From: Leisingera sp. SS27
GTDB taxonomy: Bacteria; Pseudomonadota; Alphaproteobacteria; Rhodobacterales; Rhodobacteraceae
Assembly (NCBI RefSeq): GCF_028368855.1
Contig: NZ_JAQNCY010000013.1
Coordinates: forward strand, 54,356-118,355
Direction of reading: 5' to 3'
Length of the DNA stretch: 64,000 nt
Shown here one piece after another: positions 51,604 through 62,366 of the stretch. Under the pieces are notes generated by a model. It was given only the letters and a program-made list of their open reading frames with translations, had not been told where the DNA came from and did no database searches. Position 1 is the stretch's first letter, and every line of letters starts with the position of its first letter. Both the position numbers and the translations under genes were made by a program.

Positions 51604-52815
51604 TCAAAGAAAGCTTTTACCGGGGCCTTGGGCCGGCACATCCAGATGGGCGGCGATTGAGGCCGCAACATCGGCGAATTTGACCTGCCCGATGGGGCCC
51701 GCGTCAAGCCCTGCGATCAGCACCGGCACCTGTTCGCGGGTGTGGTCGGTGCCGGGCCAGCTAGGGTCGTTGCCATGGTCGGCGGTCAGCACCAGCATGT
51801 CACCCTTGCGCAAACGCGGCAGCAGGCGGCCCAGTTCGGCGTCAAACCACTCCAGTGCCCGGGCATAGCCGGAAATGTCGCGGGTGTGGCCGTAAAGGCT
51901 GTCGAACTCGACGAAGTTGGCAAATGTCAGGCTGCCGTCCTCCGCTGTCTCCACCGCGTCGCACAGGTGCTGCATCAGCTGGGCATCCGCCCCCTTTTTC
52001 AGGGTGTCGATGCCGGACATGGTGAAGATGTCGCCAATCTTACCGATCGCATGAACCTTGCGGCCTGCGTCCTGCACCCAGTTGGTCAGCACCGGGGCTG
52101 GCGGGGTTATGGCATAGTCGCGGCGGTTGGTGGTGCGGGTGAAGCCCGCTTCTGCCGAACCCAGGAACGGGCGCGCGATGACACGGCCCACTTTCATCGC
52201 GTGCAGATGCGGGGCAACGGCCTCGCAGAGCTTCAGCAGGCGGTCGAGGCCAAAGGTCTCCTCATGCGCAGCGATCTGGAAGACACTGTCGGCGGAGGTA
52301 TAGCAGATCGGTTTACCAGTCCGCAGGTGCTCCGACCCGAGGTCATTGATGATCACGGTGCCGGAGGCATGGCAGTTGCCGAGGATACCATCGGTGCCTG
52401 CCTGTTCCGCGACAAAAGCAGTCAGGTCCTCGGCGAACGACGGCGCCTGATCGGGGAAGTAATGCCAGTCCCAGGGCACCGGCAGCCCTGCCAGCTCCCA
52501 ATGGCCCGACGGGGTATCCTTGCCGCGGCTCAGTTCACGGGCACAGCCCCAGCGGCCCTGCGGCGCTGCGTCCAATCCGGGAAACGGCACTGAGGACGAC
52601 AGCCGCATGGCAGCACCCAGGCCAAGACGCTCCATGGTCGGAACTTGTAAGGGACCGCTGCGTCCTTCCTCCGCCTGACCTGCGGCGCAGGCCTGCGCGA
52701 TATGGGCCAGCGTGTTGGCGCCCAGATCCGGCAGATCGCCATTGAAGAACGTTCCGGCATCCGGCGCACCGCCGATGCCTACAGAATCCATCACCACAAG
52801 AAAGGCGCGGGGCAT
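51604..52815 (-). CDS. deoB: Phosphopentomutase
   Basis: A 403-residue DeoB of the alkaline-phosphatase superfamily, which interconverts (deoxy)ribose-1-phosphate and -5-phosphate. The phosphorylated Thr lies in KDTPSGHWE, metal-binding regions are VVMDSVGIGGAPDA at the N-terminus and LTADHGNDPSWPGTDHTRE near the end. The start overlaps deoA by 1 bp. It channels the deoxyribose-1-phosphate made by DeoA. Confidence 0.96.
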   Translation of the reverse strand: MPRAFLVVMDSVGIGGAPDAGTFFNGDLPDLGANTLAHIAQACAAGQAEEGRSGPLQVPTMERLGLGAAMRLSSSVPFPGLDAAPQGRWGCARELSRGKDTPSGHWELAGLPVPWDWHYFPDQAPSFAEDLTAFVAEQAGTDGILGNCHASGTVIINDLGSEHLRTGKPICYTSADSVFQIAAHEETFGLDRLLKLCEAVAPHLHAMKVGRVIARPFLGSAEAGFTRTTNRRDYAITPPAPVLTNWVQDAGRKVHAIGKIGDIFTMSGIDTLKKGADAQLMQHLCDAVETAEDGSLTFANFVEFDSLYGHTRDISGYARALEWFDAELGRLLPRLRKGDMLVLTADHGNDPSWPGTDHTREQVPVLIAGLDAGPIGQVKFADVAASIAAHLDVPAQGPGKSFL

Positions 52816-54119
52816 CAGGAGATCCTTTCGTGAACCAGCGGCGGCAGGCTGCCCGGCGCATCACCGATGGCGATGGCGGCCAGGAAAGCGGCCTCTGCCA
52901 TATCTGCGGCCTCATCGCTGGCGGCGTGGATGCGGGCTAGGGCCTCCCCTGCCCCGACGGGCTGTCCCAGGCGGACAATGTCCGAGATGCCGACGCCCGG
53001 ATGAATCTTGTCGCTCTCCACCATCCGGCCGCCGCCAAGGGCGACGACCGCCAGGCCAAGCGCCTCGCCGTTCATGGCGGTGATGTGCCCGGCTGCGGGC
53101 GACTTCACATCGCGCACCACTTCCGCGCCCGGCAGATGATCCTGCCATTTCACAGCAAAATCCGCGGGCCCGCCCATGGCAGCAATCATCCTGGCAAACC
53201 GCTCTGCCGCGCGGCCATCGCTGAGCGTCGCACTGATCTTGGACGCGCCCTCCTCCGCATCTGCTGCGAGGCCTGCGAGCACCAGCAGCTCGCCACCGAG
53301 AATTACCGAGATTTCCGCCAATGGCCCGGATGCGCCGCCGGTCAGCACCCGCATCACCTCTGCCACCTCAAGCGCGTTGCCAAGCGCGGGCGCCAGCGGC
53401 TGGTTCATGTCGGTGATCAGCGCCGAGGTCTGGCAGCCTGCAGCATTGGCCGTATCACACAGCGACTGCGCCAGCGCGCGGGCGTCACCCGCGGTTTTCA
53501 TGAAGGCGCCGGAGCCGATCTTGACGTCCAGCACCAGCGCATCCGGGCTTGCTGCCAGCTTCTTGGACAGGATCGAGGCGGTGATCAGGTCGAGGCTTTC
53601 CACCGTCGCAGTCACATCGCGAATTGCGTAAAGGCGTTTATCCGCAGGGGCGATCTGCGCCGTGGCGCCGACAATGGCGCAGCCCATGTCCTGCATCATG
53701 CGGCGCAGGTGGTCTTCGCTGACGCTGGTGGAGACGCCGGGGATGGCTTCCAGCTTGTCCAGCGTACCGCCAGTGTGGCCGAGCCCGCGCCCCGAGATCA
53801 TCGGCACGTATGCGCCGCAGGCCGCCAGCGCGGGTGCCAGCAGCAGCGAAACACAGTCGCCCACACCGCCGGTCGAATGCTTGTCCAGCACCGGACCGTC
53901 CAGATCCCACGCCAGCACATCGCCGGTGTCGCGCATCGCCAGCGTCAGGGCGCGGCGGCCCTCGACGCTCAGGCCCTGCAGGCAGACAGCCATGGCAAAG
54001 GCGCCCGCCTGCGCATCCGAGACGGCGCCGCTGGCCAGGCCTTGGGCAAACCAGCGCAGCGCCTCCTCACCCGGGGTCTCACCGCGGCGCAGGCAGGTAT
54101 TGATGGCGCGGGCATCCAT
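52815..54119 (-). CDS. deoA: Thymidine phosphorylase
   Basis: A 434-residue pyrimidine nucleoside phosphorylase, splitting thymidine or deoxyuridine with phosphate. Signature: DKHSTGGVGDCVSL for phosphate binding; the family block SGRGLGHTGGTLDKLEAIPG follows. The start overlaps cdd by 1 bp and the stop overlaps deoB by 1 bp, indicating tight co-translation. Confidence 0.96.
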   Translation of the reverse strand: MDARAINTCLRRGETPGEEALRWFAQGLASGAVSDAQAGAFAMAVCLQGLSVEGRRALTLAMRDTGDVLAWDLDGPVLDKHSTGGVGDCVSLLLAPALAACGAYVPMISGRGLGHTGGTLDKLEAIPGVSTSVSEDHLRRMMQDMGCAIVGATAQIAPADKRLYAIRDVTATVESLDLITASILSKKLAASPDALVLDVKIGSGAFMKTAGDARALAQSLCDTANAAGCQTSALITDMNQPLAPALGNALEVAEVMRVLTGGASGPLAEISVILGGELLVLAGLAADAEEGASKISATLSDGRAAERFARMIAAMGGPADFAVKWQDHLPGAEVVRDVKSPAAGHITAMNGEALGLAVVALGGGRMVESDKIHPGVGISDIVRLGQPVGAGEALARIHAASDEAADMAEAAFLAAIAIGDAPGSLPPLVHERIS

Positions 54120-54511
54120 CAGCTGCGCTCCATATGGTCCGCGTCAAAGGCGCCCGGCAGCAGGCCGCCGATGGTGGTTTCCTGCTCGGCGCCGTCGGTG
54201 GTGGCCATGATGACTTTCACATCGCCGCTGGCGAATTCCTTGATCTTCTGGCGGCAGCCGCCGCAGGGCGTGATCGGGGTCGGGCAGTCGGCAATCACAT
54301 AAACCTCCGCCAGCTCCGTCTCCCCCGCGGCCACCATCGCGGCGATGGCGCCGGCCTCGGCACATGTGCCCTCCGGGTAGGCGACATTTTCGACGTTGCA
54401 GCCCACATAGATCTGACCGGAGGCAGAGCGGACAGCGGCGCCGACTTTGAAGTTGGAATAGGGCGCGTGGGCGTTTTCACGGACAGCAGCAGCGGCGGCT
54501 TTGAGGCTCAT
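54119..54511 (-). CDS. cdd: Cytidine deaminase
   Basis: A 130-residue homotetrameric-type cytidine deaminase that converts (deoxy)cytidine to (deoxy)uridine. The zinc ligands are in TCAEAGAI (Cys and the proton-shuttle Glu) and PCGGCRQ (two Cys). YSNFKVGAA and GCNVENVAYPEGTCAE bind nucleoside. The ATG at 54511 gives the usual family start; the 33-residue upstream extension is rejected. It is the first gene of cdd-deoA-deoB-upp, with a dyad just upstream. Confidence 0.95.
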   Translation of the reverse strand: MSLKAAAAAVRENAHAPYSNFKVGAAVRSASGQIYVGCNVENVAYPEGTCAEAGAIAAMVAAGETELAEVYVIADCPTPITPCGGCRQKIKEFASGDVKVIMATTDGAEQETTIGGLLPGAFDADHMERS

Positions 54512-54527
54512 GGCGATTCCCCGATTT

Positions 54528-54543
54528 TTGATCATTTGGTCAA
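54528..54543. promoter_or_regulatory. Dyad TTGATCA-tt-TGGTCAA upstream of cdd
   Basis: A 7+7 inverted repeat (6 of 7 pairs) centred 25 bp upstream of the cdd start, close to the ribosome site. It could be the operator of a nucleoside-responsive repressor. No regulator gene for the operon is in the window. Confidence 0.5.
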
Positions 54544-54615
54544 GATGCCGCAGGATAGCTGAATTGCTCCGGGAAGCGGAAGCCCCCGGATGCAATTCTT
54601 TACGCCGCACCAGGT

Positions 54616-55701
54616 TCAGACCAGCGTAGTGTTGAACACTCCCGGAAGCGTCACCTCCAGCAACTCCACATCATCAGACGGCGCGCTGAGGCGGGTCTTC
54701 ATGCCCGGCGGGATCACAAATGCATCACCCTGCTCCAGCTGATACGGCTCGCGGCCCTCGCCCTCCAACGTGACTGCGCCGTTCATCACAAAGGTAAAGT
54801 GGATATCGGTGTCATGCGCCGCCCATTGCGGCTCATCCTCGCCCCGGCGCACCACCTGCACGCCCGCGACGCCCTTGGTGTTCTCGGCAATCGTGGTGTC
54901 GCGGCAGATATAGCCCGGCAGGCGGAACGGCATCCATTCGGCACCTTCCGCCTTGTTGTAGACAAAGCGCTGGCCCTGCCATTCCCGTTCGGGGCGGTAG
55001 TGCGGCGTCGGCAGGGTCATCCCGTGGTCGATCTCCGTCACATGCTCTGCCGGGACGCCAATCTCGATCACCTGCACGTTGTCGCTGGCCTCCAGCACCC
55101 GGTGGCGGATTTCCGGCGGCTGGATGAAGCAGTCGCCCGCCGTGAGCCGCATCCTCTCGCCCTGATCCTCATAGACCACATCAACCCAGCCGTGGATGCA
55201 GAAGATCAGCTGGAAGCCAACACGGTGGAAATGCACCATATCCGGCACCGGACCGCCGTCGGGGATGCGGATGTGGCTGGCGATGATAGACCCGCCCAGC
55301 CGGTCCGGCACCAGATCGCGGTAATGCATACCCGCGCGGCCAATGATCCAGGGCGCCTGATCTTTCAGCCGGCGGACCACGAAGCTGTGCACCGTTTCCG
55401 GCATAACCATCGGCGGGTGCCGCTCCTCGATCTCGATCTTCGTTCCGTTGGGCGCGATCAGGCGGCGCTGCCCTTCGGCAAATCCATCAGGATCTTCAGT
55501 CAGAATACGGATAGTGCCCGGGGATTCCTCTGCGCCTTTCTCAACCCGGAGCCGCAGCCCGTGGCCGGAGAACACCGCGGTACGGGGATCATCCGCCGGA
55601 TAGATCATGTCCATCTTCATACCCAACACCTTGGTATAAAACGGAATATCATTGCGCAGCTCATCCGTCGGCAGGCGGATCTCGGCGATTGTTTCGCTCA
55701 T
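54616..55701 (-). CDS. VOC (glyoxalase-like) plus double-cupin fusion protein
   Basis: A 361-residue fusion. Residues ~1-95 are a vicinal-oxygen-chelate/glyoxalase-like half domain (EIRLPTDELRNDIPFYTKVLGMKMD). Residues ~130-250 are a first cupin (MVHFHRVGFQLIFCIHGWVDVVYEDQG, PEIRHRVLE). Residues ~270-361 are a second cupin (DTDIHFTFVMNGAVTLEGEG, FVIPPGMKTRL). The first cupin keeps His ligands; the second has a single obvious His. Function unknown; metal-dependent dioxygenase or isomerase on a hydroxylated ring or keto acid is plausible. It is monocistronic and divergent from maeB. Confidence 0.8.
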   Translation of the reverse strand: MSETIAEIRLPTDELRNDIPFYTKVLGMKMDMIYPADDPRTAVFSGHGLRLRVEKGAEESPGTIRILTEDPDGFAEGQRRLIAPNGTKIEIEERHPPMVMPETVHSFVVRRLKDQAPWIIGRAGMHYRDLVPDRLGGSIIASHIRIPDGGPVPDMVHFHRVGFQLIFCIHGWVDVVYEDQGERMRLTAGDCFIQPPEIRHRVLEASDNVQVIEIGVPAEHVTEIDHGMTLPTPHYRPEREWQGQRFVYNKAEGAEWMPFRLPGYICRDTTIAENTKGVAGVQVVRRGEDEPQWAAHDTDIHFTFVMNGAVTLEGEGREPYQLEQGDAFVIPPGMKTRLSAPSDDVELLEVTLPGVFNTTLV

Positions 55702-55826
55702 TTTTTACTCCCTGGTCTGTTGGCAGGACAGTGACCCTGCGGCAAGGTTTATGCAAGAACCCGCCGTCCGCGCTGCCGCCGCGTCCGTTTGCGTCAGTTT
55801 GGGCTATGTTTCCGGCAGAAAAAATG

Positions 55827-55840
55827 GTTTAACGCTAAAC
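55827..55840. promoter_or_regulatory. GTTTA/TAAAC dyad before maeB
   Basis: GTTTA-acgc-TAAAC lies 25 bp before the maeB start, within the 163-bp divergent region between the VOC-cupin gene and maeB. It could be an operator; no regulator is nearby. Confidence 0.4.
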
Positions 55841-55864
55841 AATACCCTTTCCGAGGAGCGCCAG

Positions 55865-58138
<2,274 letters not shown>

Positions 58139-58182
58139 CTGCGCGGCCCCACTTGCCGGCCGCCCAATCAGGGAGGCCGGAC

Positions 58183-58575
58183 ATGAGAGGGCATTGCCAC
58201 TGCGGCGCAGTGCATTGGGAGAGCCGGGCCGAGGCGGCCTGGAGCTGCTACTGCCACTGCGCCGACTGCCGCCGCAACTGCGCGGCACCTGTCACCGCAT
58301 TTTTCGGGCTGCCGCATGAGGCGGTGGAATGGTCCGGCGCCTCACCGAAGGTCTACAATTCATCGGAAGGCGTCGAGCGGCTGTTCTGCGGAGCCTGCGG
58401 CACGCAGATGGCCTATCGGACGGCCCGCGATCCGGTGAACATCCACCTTTACACCGCGACGCTGGAAAGCCCCAGCCAGATGCCGCCCAAGTTCCATGTG
58501 TTCCATTCCGACCATGTGAGCTGGCTGGAGCTGAAAGACAGCCTGCCCCGCTACGCAAAATCCTCAGGCGGGTGA
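58183..58575 (+). CDS. GFA-family (CENP-V fold) zinc protein
   Basis: A 130-residue GFA/CENP-V-like protein. The zinc-binding cysteines are CHCGAVHW (residues 5-7), CYCHCADCRRNC (~22-33) and FCGACGTQM (~78-82). Family members are annotated glutathione-dependent formaldehyde-activating enzymes, though the activity is proven for few. ATG 58183 has GGGAGG 8 bp upstream. It is followed by the prpE promoter region. Confidence 0.9.
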   Translation: MRGHCHCGAVHWESRAEAAWSCYCHCADCRRNCAAPVTAFFGLPHEAVEWSGASPKVYNSSEGVERLFCGACGTQMAYRTARDPVNIHLYTATLESPSQMPPKFHVFHSDHVSWLELKDSLPRYAKSSGG

Positions 58576-58610
58576 TTCCCGGCGGCAGTGCCACTTGTTC
58601 GGCAGCCCGA

Positions 58611-58628
58611 TTTTGCAAGTTTGCAAAA
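58611..58628. promoter_or_regulatory. Perfect dyad TTTTGCAA-gt-TTGCAAAA, PccR/ScfR-type site
   Basis: An exact 8+8 inverted repeat with a 2-bp spacer, 211 bp upstream of the prpE start. TTTGCAAA-type sites bind the ScfR-family regulators PccR (propionyl-CoA carboxylase control in Rhodobacter) and RamB. Further TTTGCAAAA (58668-58676) and TGCAAA (58686-58691) half-sites follow. No regulator gene is present in the window. Confidence 0.65.
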
Positions 58629-58667
58629 GTTCTCCACGGTTCCGGATTATTCTGCAGCAAATACCAC

Positions 58668-58751
58668 TTTGCAAAACACGCAGAGTGCAAATTGGAGCGG
58701 ACCTGTAAATCCTGTAAATCAAGCGCGCAAATCCGGCCGAAACCTGTAAAT
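58668..58751. promoter_or_regulatory. prpE upstream region: further TGCAAA half-sites and triple CCTGTAAAT repeat
   Basis: Half-sites at 58668-58676 and 58686-58691 precede three copies of CCTGTAAAT (58702-58710, 58711-58719, 58743-58751). The spacing between the first and second copies is exactly 9 bp, and 32 bp between second and third. A TTGACG (58755-58760) beyond them could be a -35 box. Together this looks like a densely regulated promoter for prpE. Confidence 0.5.
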
Positions 58752-58822
58752 TCCTTGACGAACCTTGCGTGAAGCCGCGGCAAAACTTGCCCGCCCGCCG
58801 CTTTGTCGCCTACGCAATTGGC

Positions 58823-58830
58823 AGGAGGAG
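58823..58830 (+). promoter_or_regulatory. Ribosome-binding site deciding the prpE start
   Basis: AGGAGGAG abuts ATG 58831 and lies 9 nt before ATG 58840; the spacing selects 58840. Confidence 0.7.
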
Positions 58831-58839
58831 ATGAACACC

Positions 58840-60729
58840 ATGGGATATCAGGATATTTACGCCGCCTGGAAACAGGATCCGGAAGGTTTCTGGATGGAGG
58901 CCGCCCAGTCGATCAGCTGGGATGAAGCCCCCAAGCAGGCCCTGTCTGACAAGGGTGAAGGCCTTTATGAGTGGTTTGCCGACGCCAAGGTGAACACCTG
59001 CTACAACGCCGTCGACCGCCATGTGGAACAGGGCCGCGGCGAGCAGACCGCGATCATCTACGACAGCCCGGTCACCCACACCAAGCGCGAAATCTCCTAT
59101 GTCGAATTGCGCAACCGTGTCGCCACCCTGGCCGGCGCCCTGCGCGCCAAGGGCGTGGAAAAAGGCGACCGCGTCATCATCTACATGCCGATGATCCCCG
59201 AAGCGCTGGAGGCAATGCTGGCCTGTGCCCGCATCGGCGCGGTGCATTCGGTGGTTTTCGGCGGCTTTGCCTCCAATGAACTGGCGGTGCGGATCGACGA
59301 TGCCAAGCCCAAGGCGATCATCGCCGCCTCCTGCGGCATCGAGCCGGGCCGGATTGTGCACTACAAGCCGCTGCTCGACGGCGCCATCGACCTGGCCGGC
59401 CACAAACCCGACTTCTGCGTGATTTTCCAGCGCGAGCAGGAAGTGGCAGATCTGGTGCCCGGTCGTGACGTGAACTGGCACGGTTTTCAGTACGGCGTGG
59501 AGCCTGCGGAATGTGTGCCGGTCGAGGGCAACCACCCCTCGTATATCCTCTATACTTCCGGCACCACCGGCCAGCCTAAGGGAGTGATCCGCCACACCGC
59601 GGGCCAGCTGGTGGCGCTGAACTGGACCATGAAGAACATCTACAATGTCGATCCCGGCGACGTGTTCTGGGCCGCCTCCGATGTGGGCTGGGTCGTGGGC
59701 CATAGCTATATCTGTTACGGGCCGCTCATTCACGGCAACACCACCATCGTGTTCGAGGGCAAGCCGGTCGGCACACCGGATGCGGGCACCTTCTGGCGGG
59801 TGATTTCCGAGCATAAAGTGAAGAGCTTCTTCACCGCCCCCACCGCCTTCCGTGCAGTGAAGCGGGAGGATCCGAAAGGCGAATTTGTCAAGGAATACGA
59901 CCTGAGCTGCCTGCAGCAGGTCTACTTGGCCGGCGAACGCGCTGACCCGGACACCATCACTTGGGCACAGGAACAGTTGAAGGTGCCGGTGGTCGACCAC
60001 TGGTGGCAGACAGAAACCGGCTGGTCGATTGCGGCAAACCCCTTGGGGATCGAGGAGCTGCCGACGAAACTCGGCTCCCCCGCCGTGCCGATGCCGGGCT
60101 ATGAGGTGGATATCCTCGATGAAGGCGGCAACCCGGTGGCGCCGGGCGAGCTGGGCGCGATTGCGGTGAAACTGCCGCTGCCGCCGGGCACCCTGCCGAC
60201 CCTGTGGAACGCCGGGGACCGCTTCAAGAAGAGCTACCTCAACACCTTCCCCGGTTATTACGAGACCGGCGATGCCGGGATGAAGGACGAAGACGGCTAT
60301 CTCTATATCATGGCGCGCACCGATGATGTGATCAACGTGGCGGGCCACCGCCTTTCGACCGGCGGTATGGAAGAAGTGCTGGCAGGCCACCCGGATGTCG
60401 CCGAATGCGCGGTGATTGGCGTCGCCGACAGCCTCAAGGGGCAGATGCCGGTGGGCTTCCTTTGCCTCAACGCCGGTGCTGACCGCGACAGTGCGGAAGT
60501 GGTGTCCGAGGTGGTCAAACTGGTGCGTGAAAAGATTGGTCCCGTCGCCGCCTTCAAGCTGGCAGTGGTGGTCGACCGCCTGCCCAAGACCCGCTCCGGC
60601 AAGATCCTGCGCGGCACCATGGTGAACATCGCGGATGGCACCCCCTGGAAGATGCCTGCGACCATCGACGATCCGGCCATTCTGGACGAGATCACCGCGG
60701 CGCTGCAGACCATCGGCTACGCCAAGTAA
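58840..60729 (+). CDS. prpE: Propionyl-CoA synthetase (propionate-CoA ligase)
   Basis: A 629-residue AMP-forming acetyl/propionyl-CoA synthetase, closest in length and N-terminus (MGYQDIYAAWKQDPEGFWMEAAQ) to PrpE. Motifs: ILYTSGTTGQPKGVIRHT (P-loop), VVDHWWQTETGWSIA, YYETGDAGMKDEDGYLYIMARTDDVINVAGHRLSTGGME (hinge), and the catalytic Lys in KTRSGKILRGT near the C-terminus, a known acetylation-control site in the family. It activates propionate (or acetate). TTTGCAAA-type sites upstream fit a propionate regulon. A five-hairpin repeat follows 6 bp after its stop. Confidence 0.92.
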   Translation: MGYQDIYAAWKQDPEGFWMEAAQSISWDEAPKQALSDKGEGLYEWFADAKVNTCYNAVDRHVEQGRGEQTAIIYDSPVTHTKREISYVELRNRVATLAGALRAKGVEKGDRVIIYMPMIPEALEAMLACARIGAVHSVVFGGFASNELAVRIDDAKPKAIIAASCGIEPGRIVHYKPLLDGAIDLAGHKPDFCVIFQREQEVADLVPGRDVNWHGFQYGVEPAECVPVEGNHPSYILYTSGTTGQPKGVIRHTAGQLVALNWTMKNIYNVDPGDVFWAASDVGWVVGHSYICYGPLIHGNTTIVFEGKPVGTPDAGTFWRVISEHKVKSFFTAPTAFRAVKREDPKGEFVKEYDLSCLQQVYLAGERADPDTITWAQEQLKVPVVDHWWQTETGWSIAANPLGIEELPTKLGSPAVPMPGYEVDILDEGGNPVAPGELGAIAVKLPLPPGTLPTLWNAGDRFKKSYLNTFPGYYETGDAGMKDEDGYLYIMARTDDVINVAGHRLSTGGMEEVLAGHPDVAECAVIGVADSLKGQMPVGFLCLNAGADRDSAEVVSEVVKLVREKIGPVAAFKLAVVVDRLPKTRSGKILRGTMVNIADGTPWKMPATIDDPAILDEITAALQTIGYAK

Positions 60730-60735
60730 CGCGCA

Positions 60736-60852
60736 CGTTTCCCGGTGCGGGAAACGGCCAAAAATCCTGAGAGGATTTTTGAAGGCTCCGCCCGCAGGCG
60801 GAGCCTGTTTTCCGCGCCGGAAAACGGGCCGGAATTCCCGCAGAATTCCGGC
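60736..60852. repeat. Five-hairpin intergenic repeat, copy B
   Basis: A 117-bp block matching copy A (31245-31350) stem for stem: CGTTTCCC/GGGAAACG, AAAAATCCT/AGGATTTTT (perfect here), GGCTCCGCC/GGCGGAGCC (different sequence from copy A, but paired), GTTTTCC/GGAAAAC and GCCGGAATTC/GAATTCCGGC. It lies between prpE and the amidase gene, both plus strand. Longer third stem accounts for most of the length difference. Confidence 0.85.
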
Positions 60853-60920
60853 GGTCTGCCGCCTGGTTTTCCTTGCAACTCTCCCCTGCCCGCCTAGGCT
60901 GCGGTCAGGGAGAAGAGCAG

Positions 60921-62366
60921 ATGGCAAATGCAGACTTATGGCGCCTGAGCGCAACTGAACTGACAACCCTGACCCGTGCAGGCGATGTCAGCGCAGAAGA
61001 TGCGGTGCAGGCCTCCATCACCCGGATGCACGCGGTGAATCCGGACCTGAATGCGGTGGTCGTGGATCTGAGCAGCGAGGCATTGGACCGCGCCCGTGCC
61101 TTGGACAAGGCACGCGAGAGCGGCGCGGTACCCGGACCGCTGCACGGCGTGCCGGTCACCATCAAGATCAACATCGACCAGCAGGGCCACGCCACCTCCA
61201 ACGGCGTCACCGCGCTGAAGGACCTGATCGCCCCGGCAGACGCCCCGGTGGTGGAGAACCTGCAAAAGGCCGGCGCGGTGGTGATCGGGCGCACCAACAC
61301 GCCGGAGTTTTCCTTCCGCGCTGATACCGACAACCCGCTGCACGGGCGCACCCACAATCCCTGGGGGCGGCATATTTCTCCGGGCGGCTCCTCCGGCGGT
61401 GCGGGGGCGGCGGTGATGGCCGGGATCGGCGCGCTGGCGCACGGCAATGACATCGGCGGCTCCCTGCGTTTTCCCGCCGCCGCCAATGGCGCGGTGACCG
61501 TCAAGCCTGGGCTTGGCCGGGTACCCGCCTGGAACCCGAGCCAGACGGCAGAACGGGGCTTGCTGGCGCAGCTGATGTCGGTGCAGGGGCTGATCACCCG
61601 CAGTGCTGAGGATCTGCACCTGTCGATGCCATCGCTGATCGCGTCAGATCCCCGCGACCCTTTCCATTTGCCGATCCCCTGGCGCGGTGAAGCATTGGAG
61701 CCCCCTATTAAGGTCGCCTTCACCAAGAACACCCATGGCTATGACCTGCACCCCGAGGTCGAGGCCGCATTGGACTTCGCCCGCGATGCACTGAGCGATG
61801 CAGGCTACCAAGTCGAAGAGGTGGAGCCGCCCAACGTGTTCGACGCCGGGCGCACTGGCTACCGCGCGCTGATGGGCGAGATCTATGCGCTGATGAAACA
61901 CGATGTGGATGCCGCCGGCTCCCAGACCGTGCGCGACATCTTTGCCGTCTATTTCCAGGAGTTCCCCCCATTTGCCGGGGATGAGCTGCTGCAAATGATG
62001 GCCAAGCGGACCTTTTATGCGCGGGAATGGTCGCTGTTCATGGAGGAGTATCCGCTGGTGGTCTCGCCATTCCTGCCGCAGCCCTTCTTCAAACCGGACC
62101 GGGACACAGAAGGCGCGGCAGGCGTGCATGAAGTTCTGGGCTGCGCGGTCTATTCTTATGCGATGAATTTCCTGGGGCTTCCCGCCGCCTCGGTCCCAGC
62201 CCGTCTGGCAGAACTGCCAAAGGGCCTGCAACCGATCAACATTCAAATTGCCGCCCGCCGCTGGCGCGAGGATCTTGCGGTGGACGCCTGCGCTGCGATT
62301 GAGGCCCGGGCCGGCCGCATGTGCCTGCCGCTGTGGGAGAAGATGGCAGCAGGCGGCGGCGTCTAG
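60921..62366 (+). CDS. Amidase (amidase-signature family)
   Basis: A 481-residue amidase-signature enzyme. The Ser-cisSer-Lys triad regions are visible: the Lys in GVPVTIKINID, the Ser-rich loop ISPGGSSGGAGAAV, and the nucleophile block GNDIGGSLRFPAAANG. The length is typical. It hydrolyses an amide or ester; the substrate is not recognisable (the same family includes acylamidases and GatA-like proteins, but no gatB/gatC is nearby). ATG 60921 follows GGGAGAAGAG. It is separated from prpE by the five-hairpin repeat. Confidence 0.9.
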   Translation: MANADLWRLSATELTTLTRAGDVSAEDAVQASITRMHAVNPDLNAVVVDLSSEALDRARALDKARESGAVPGPLHGVPVTIKINIDQQGHATSNGVTALKDLIAPADAPVVENLQKAGAVVIGRTNTPEFSFRADTDNPLHGRTHNPWGRHISPGGSSGGAGAAVMAGIGALAHGNDIGGSLRFPAAANGAVTVKPGLGRVPAWNPSQTAERGLLAQLMSVQGLITRSAEDLHLSMPSLIASDPRDPFHLPIPWRGEALEPPIKVAFTKNTHGYDLHPEVEAALDFARDALSDAGYQVEEVEPPNVFDAGRTGYRALMGEIYALMKHDVDAAGSQTVRDIFAVYFQEFPPFAGDELLQMMAKRTFYAREWSLFMEEYPLVVSPFLPQPFFKPDRDTEGAAGVHEVLGCAVYSYAMNFLGLPAASVPARLAELPKGLQPINIQIAARRWREDLAVDACAAIEARAGRMCLPLWEKMAAGGGV

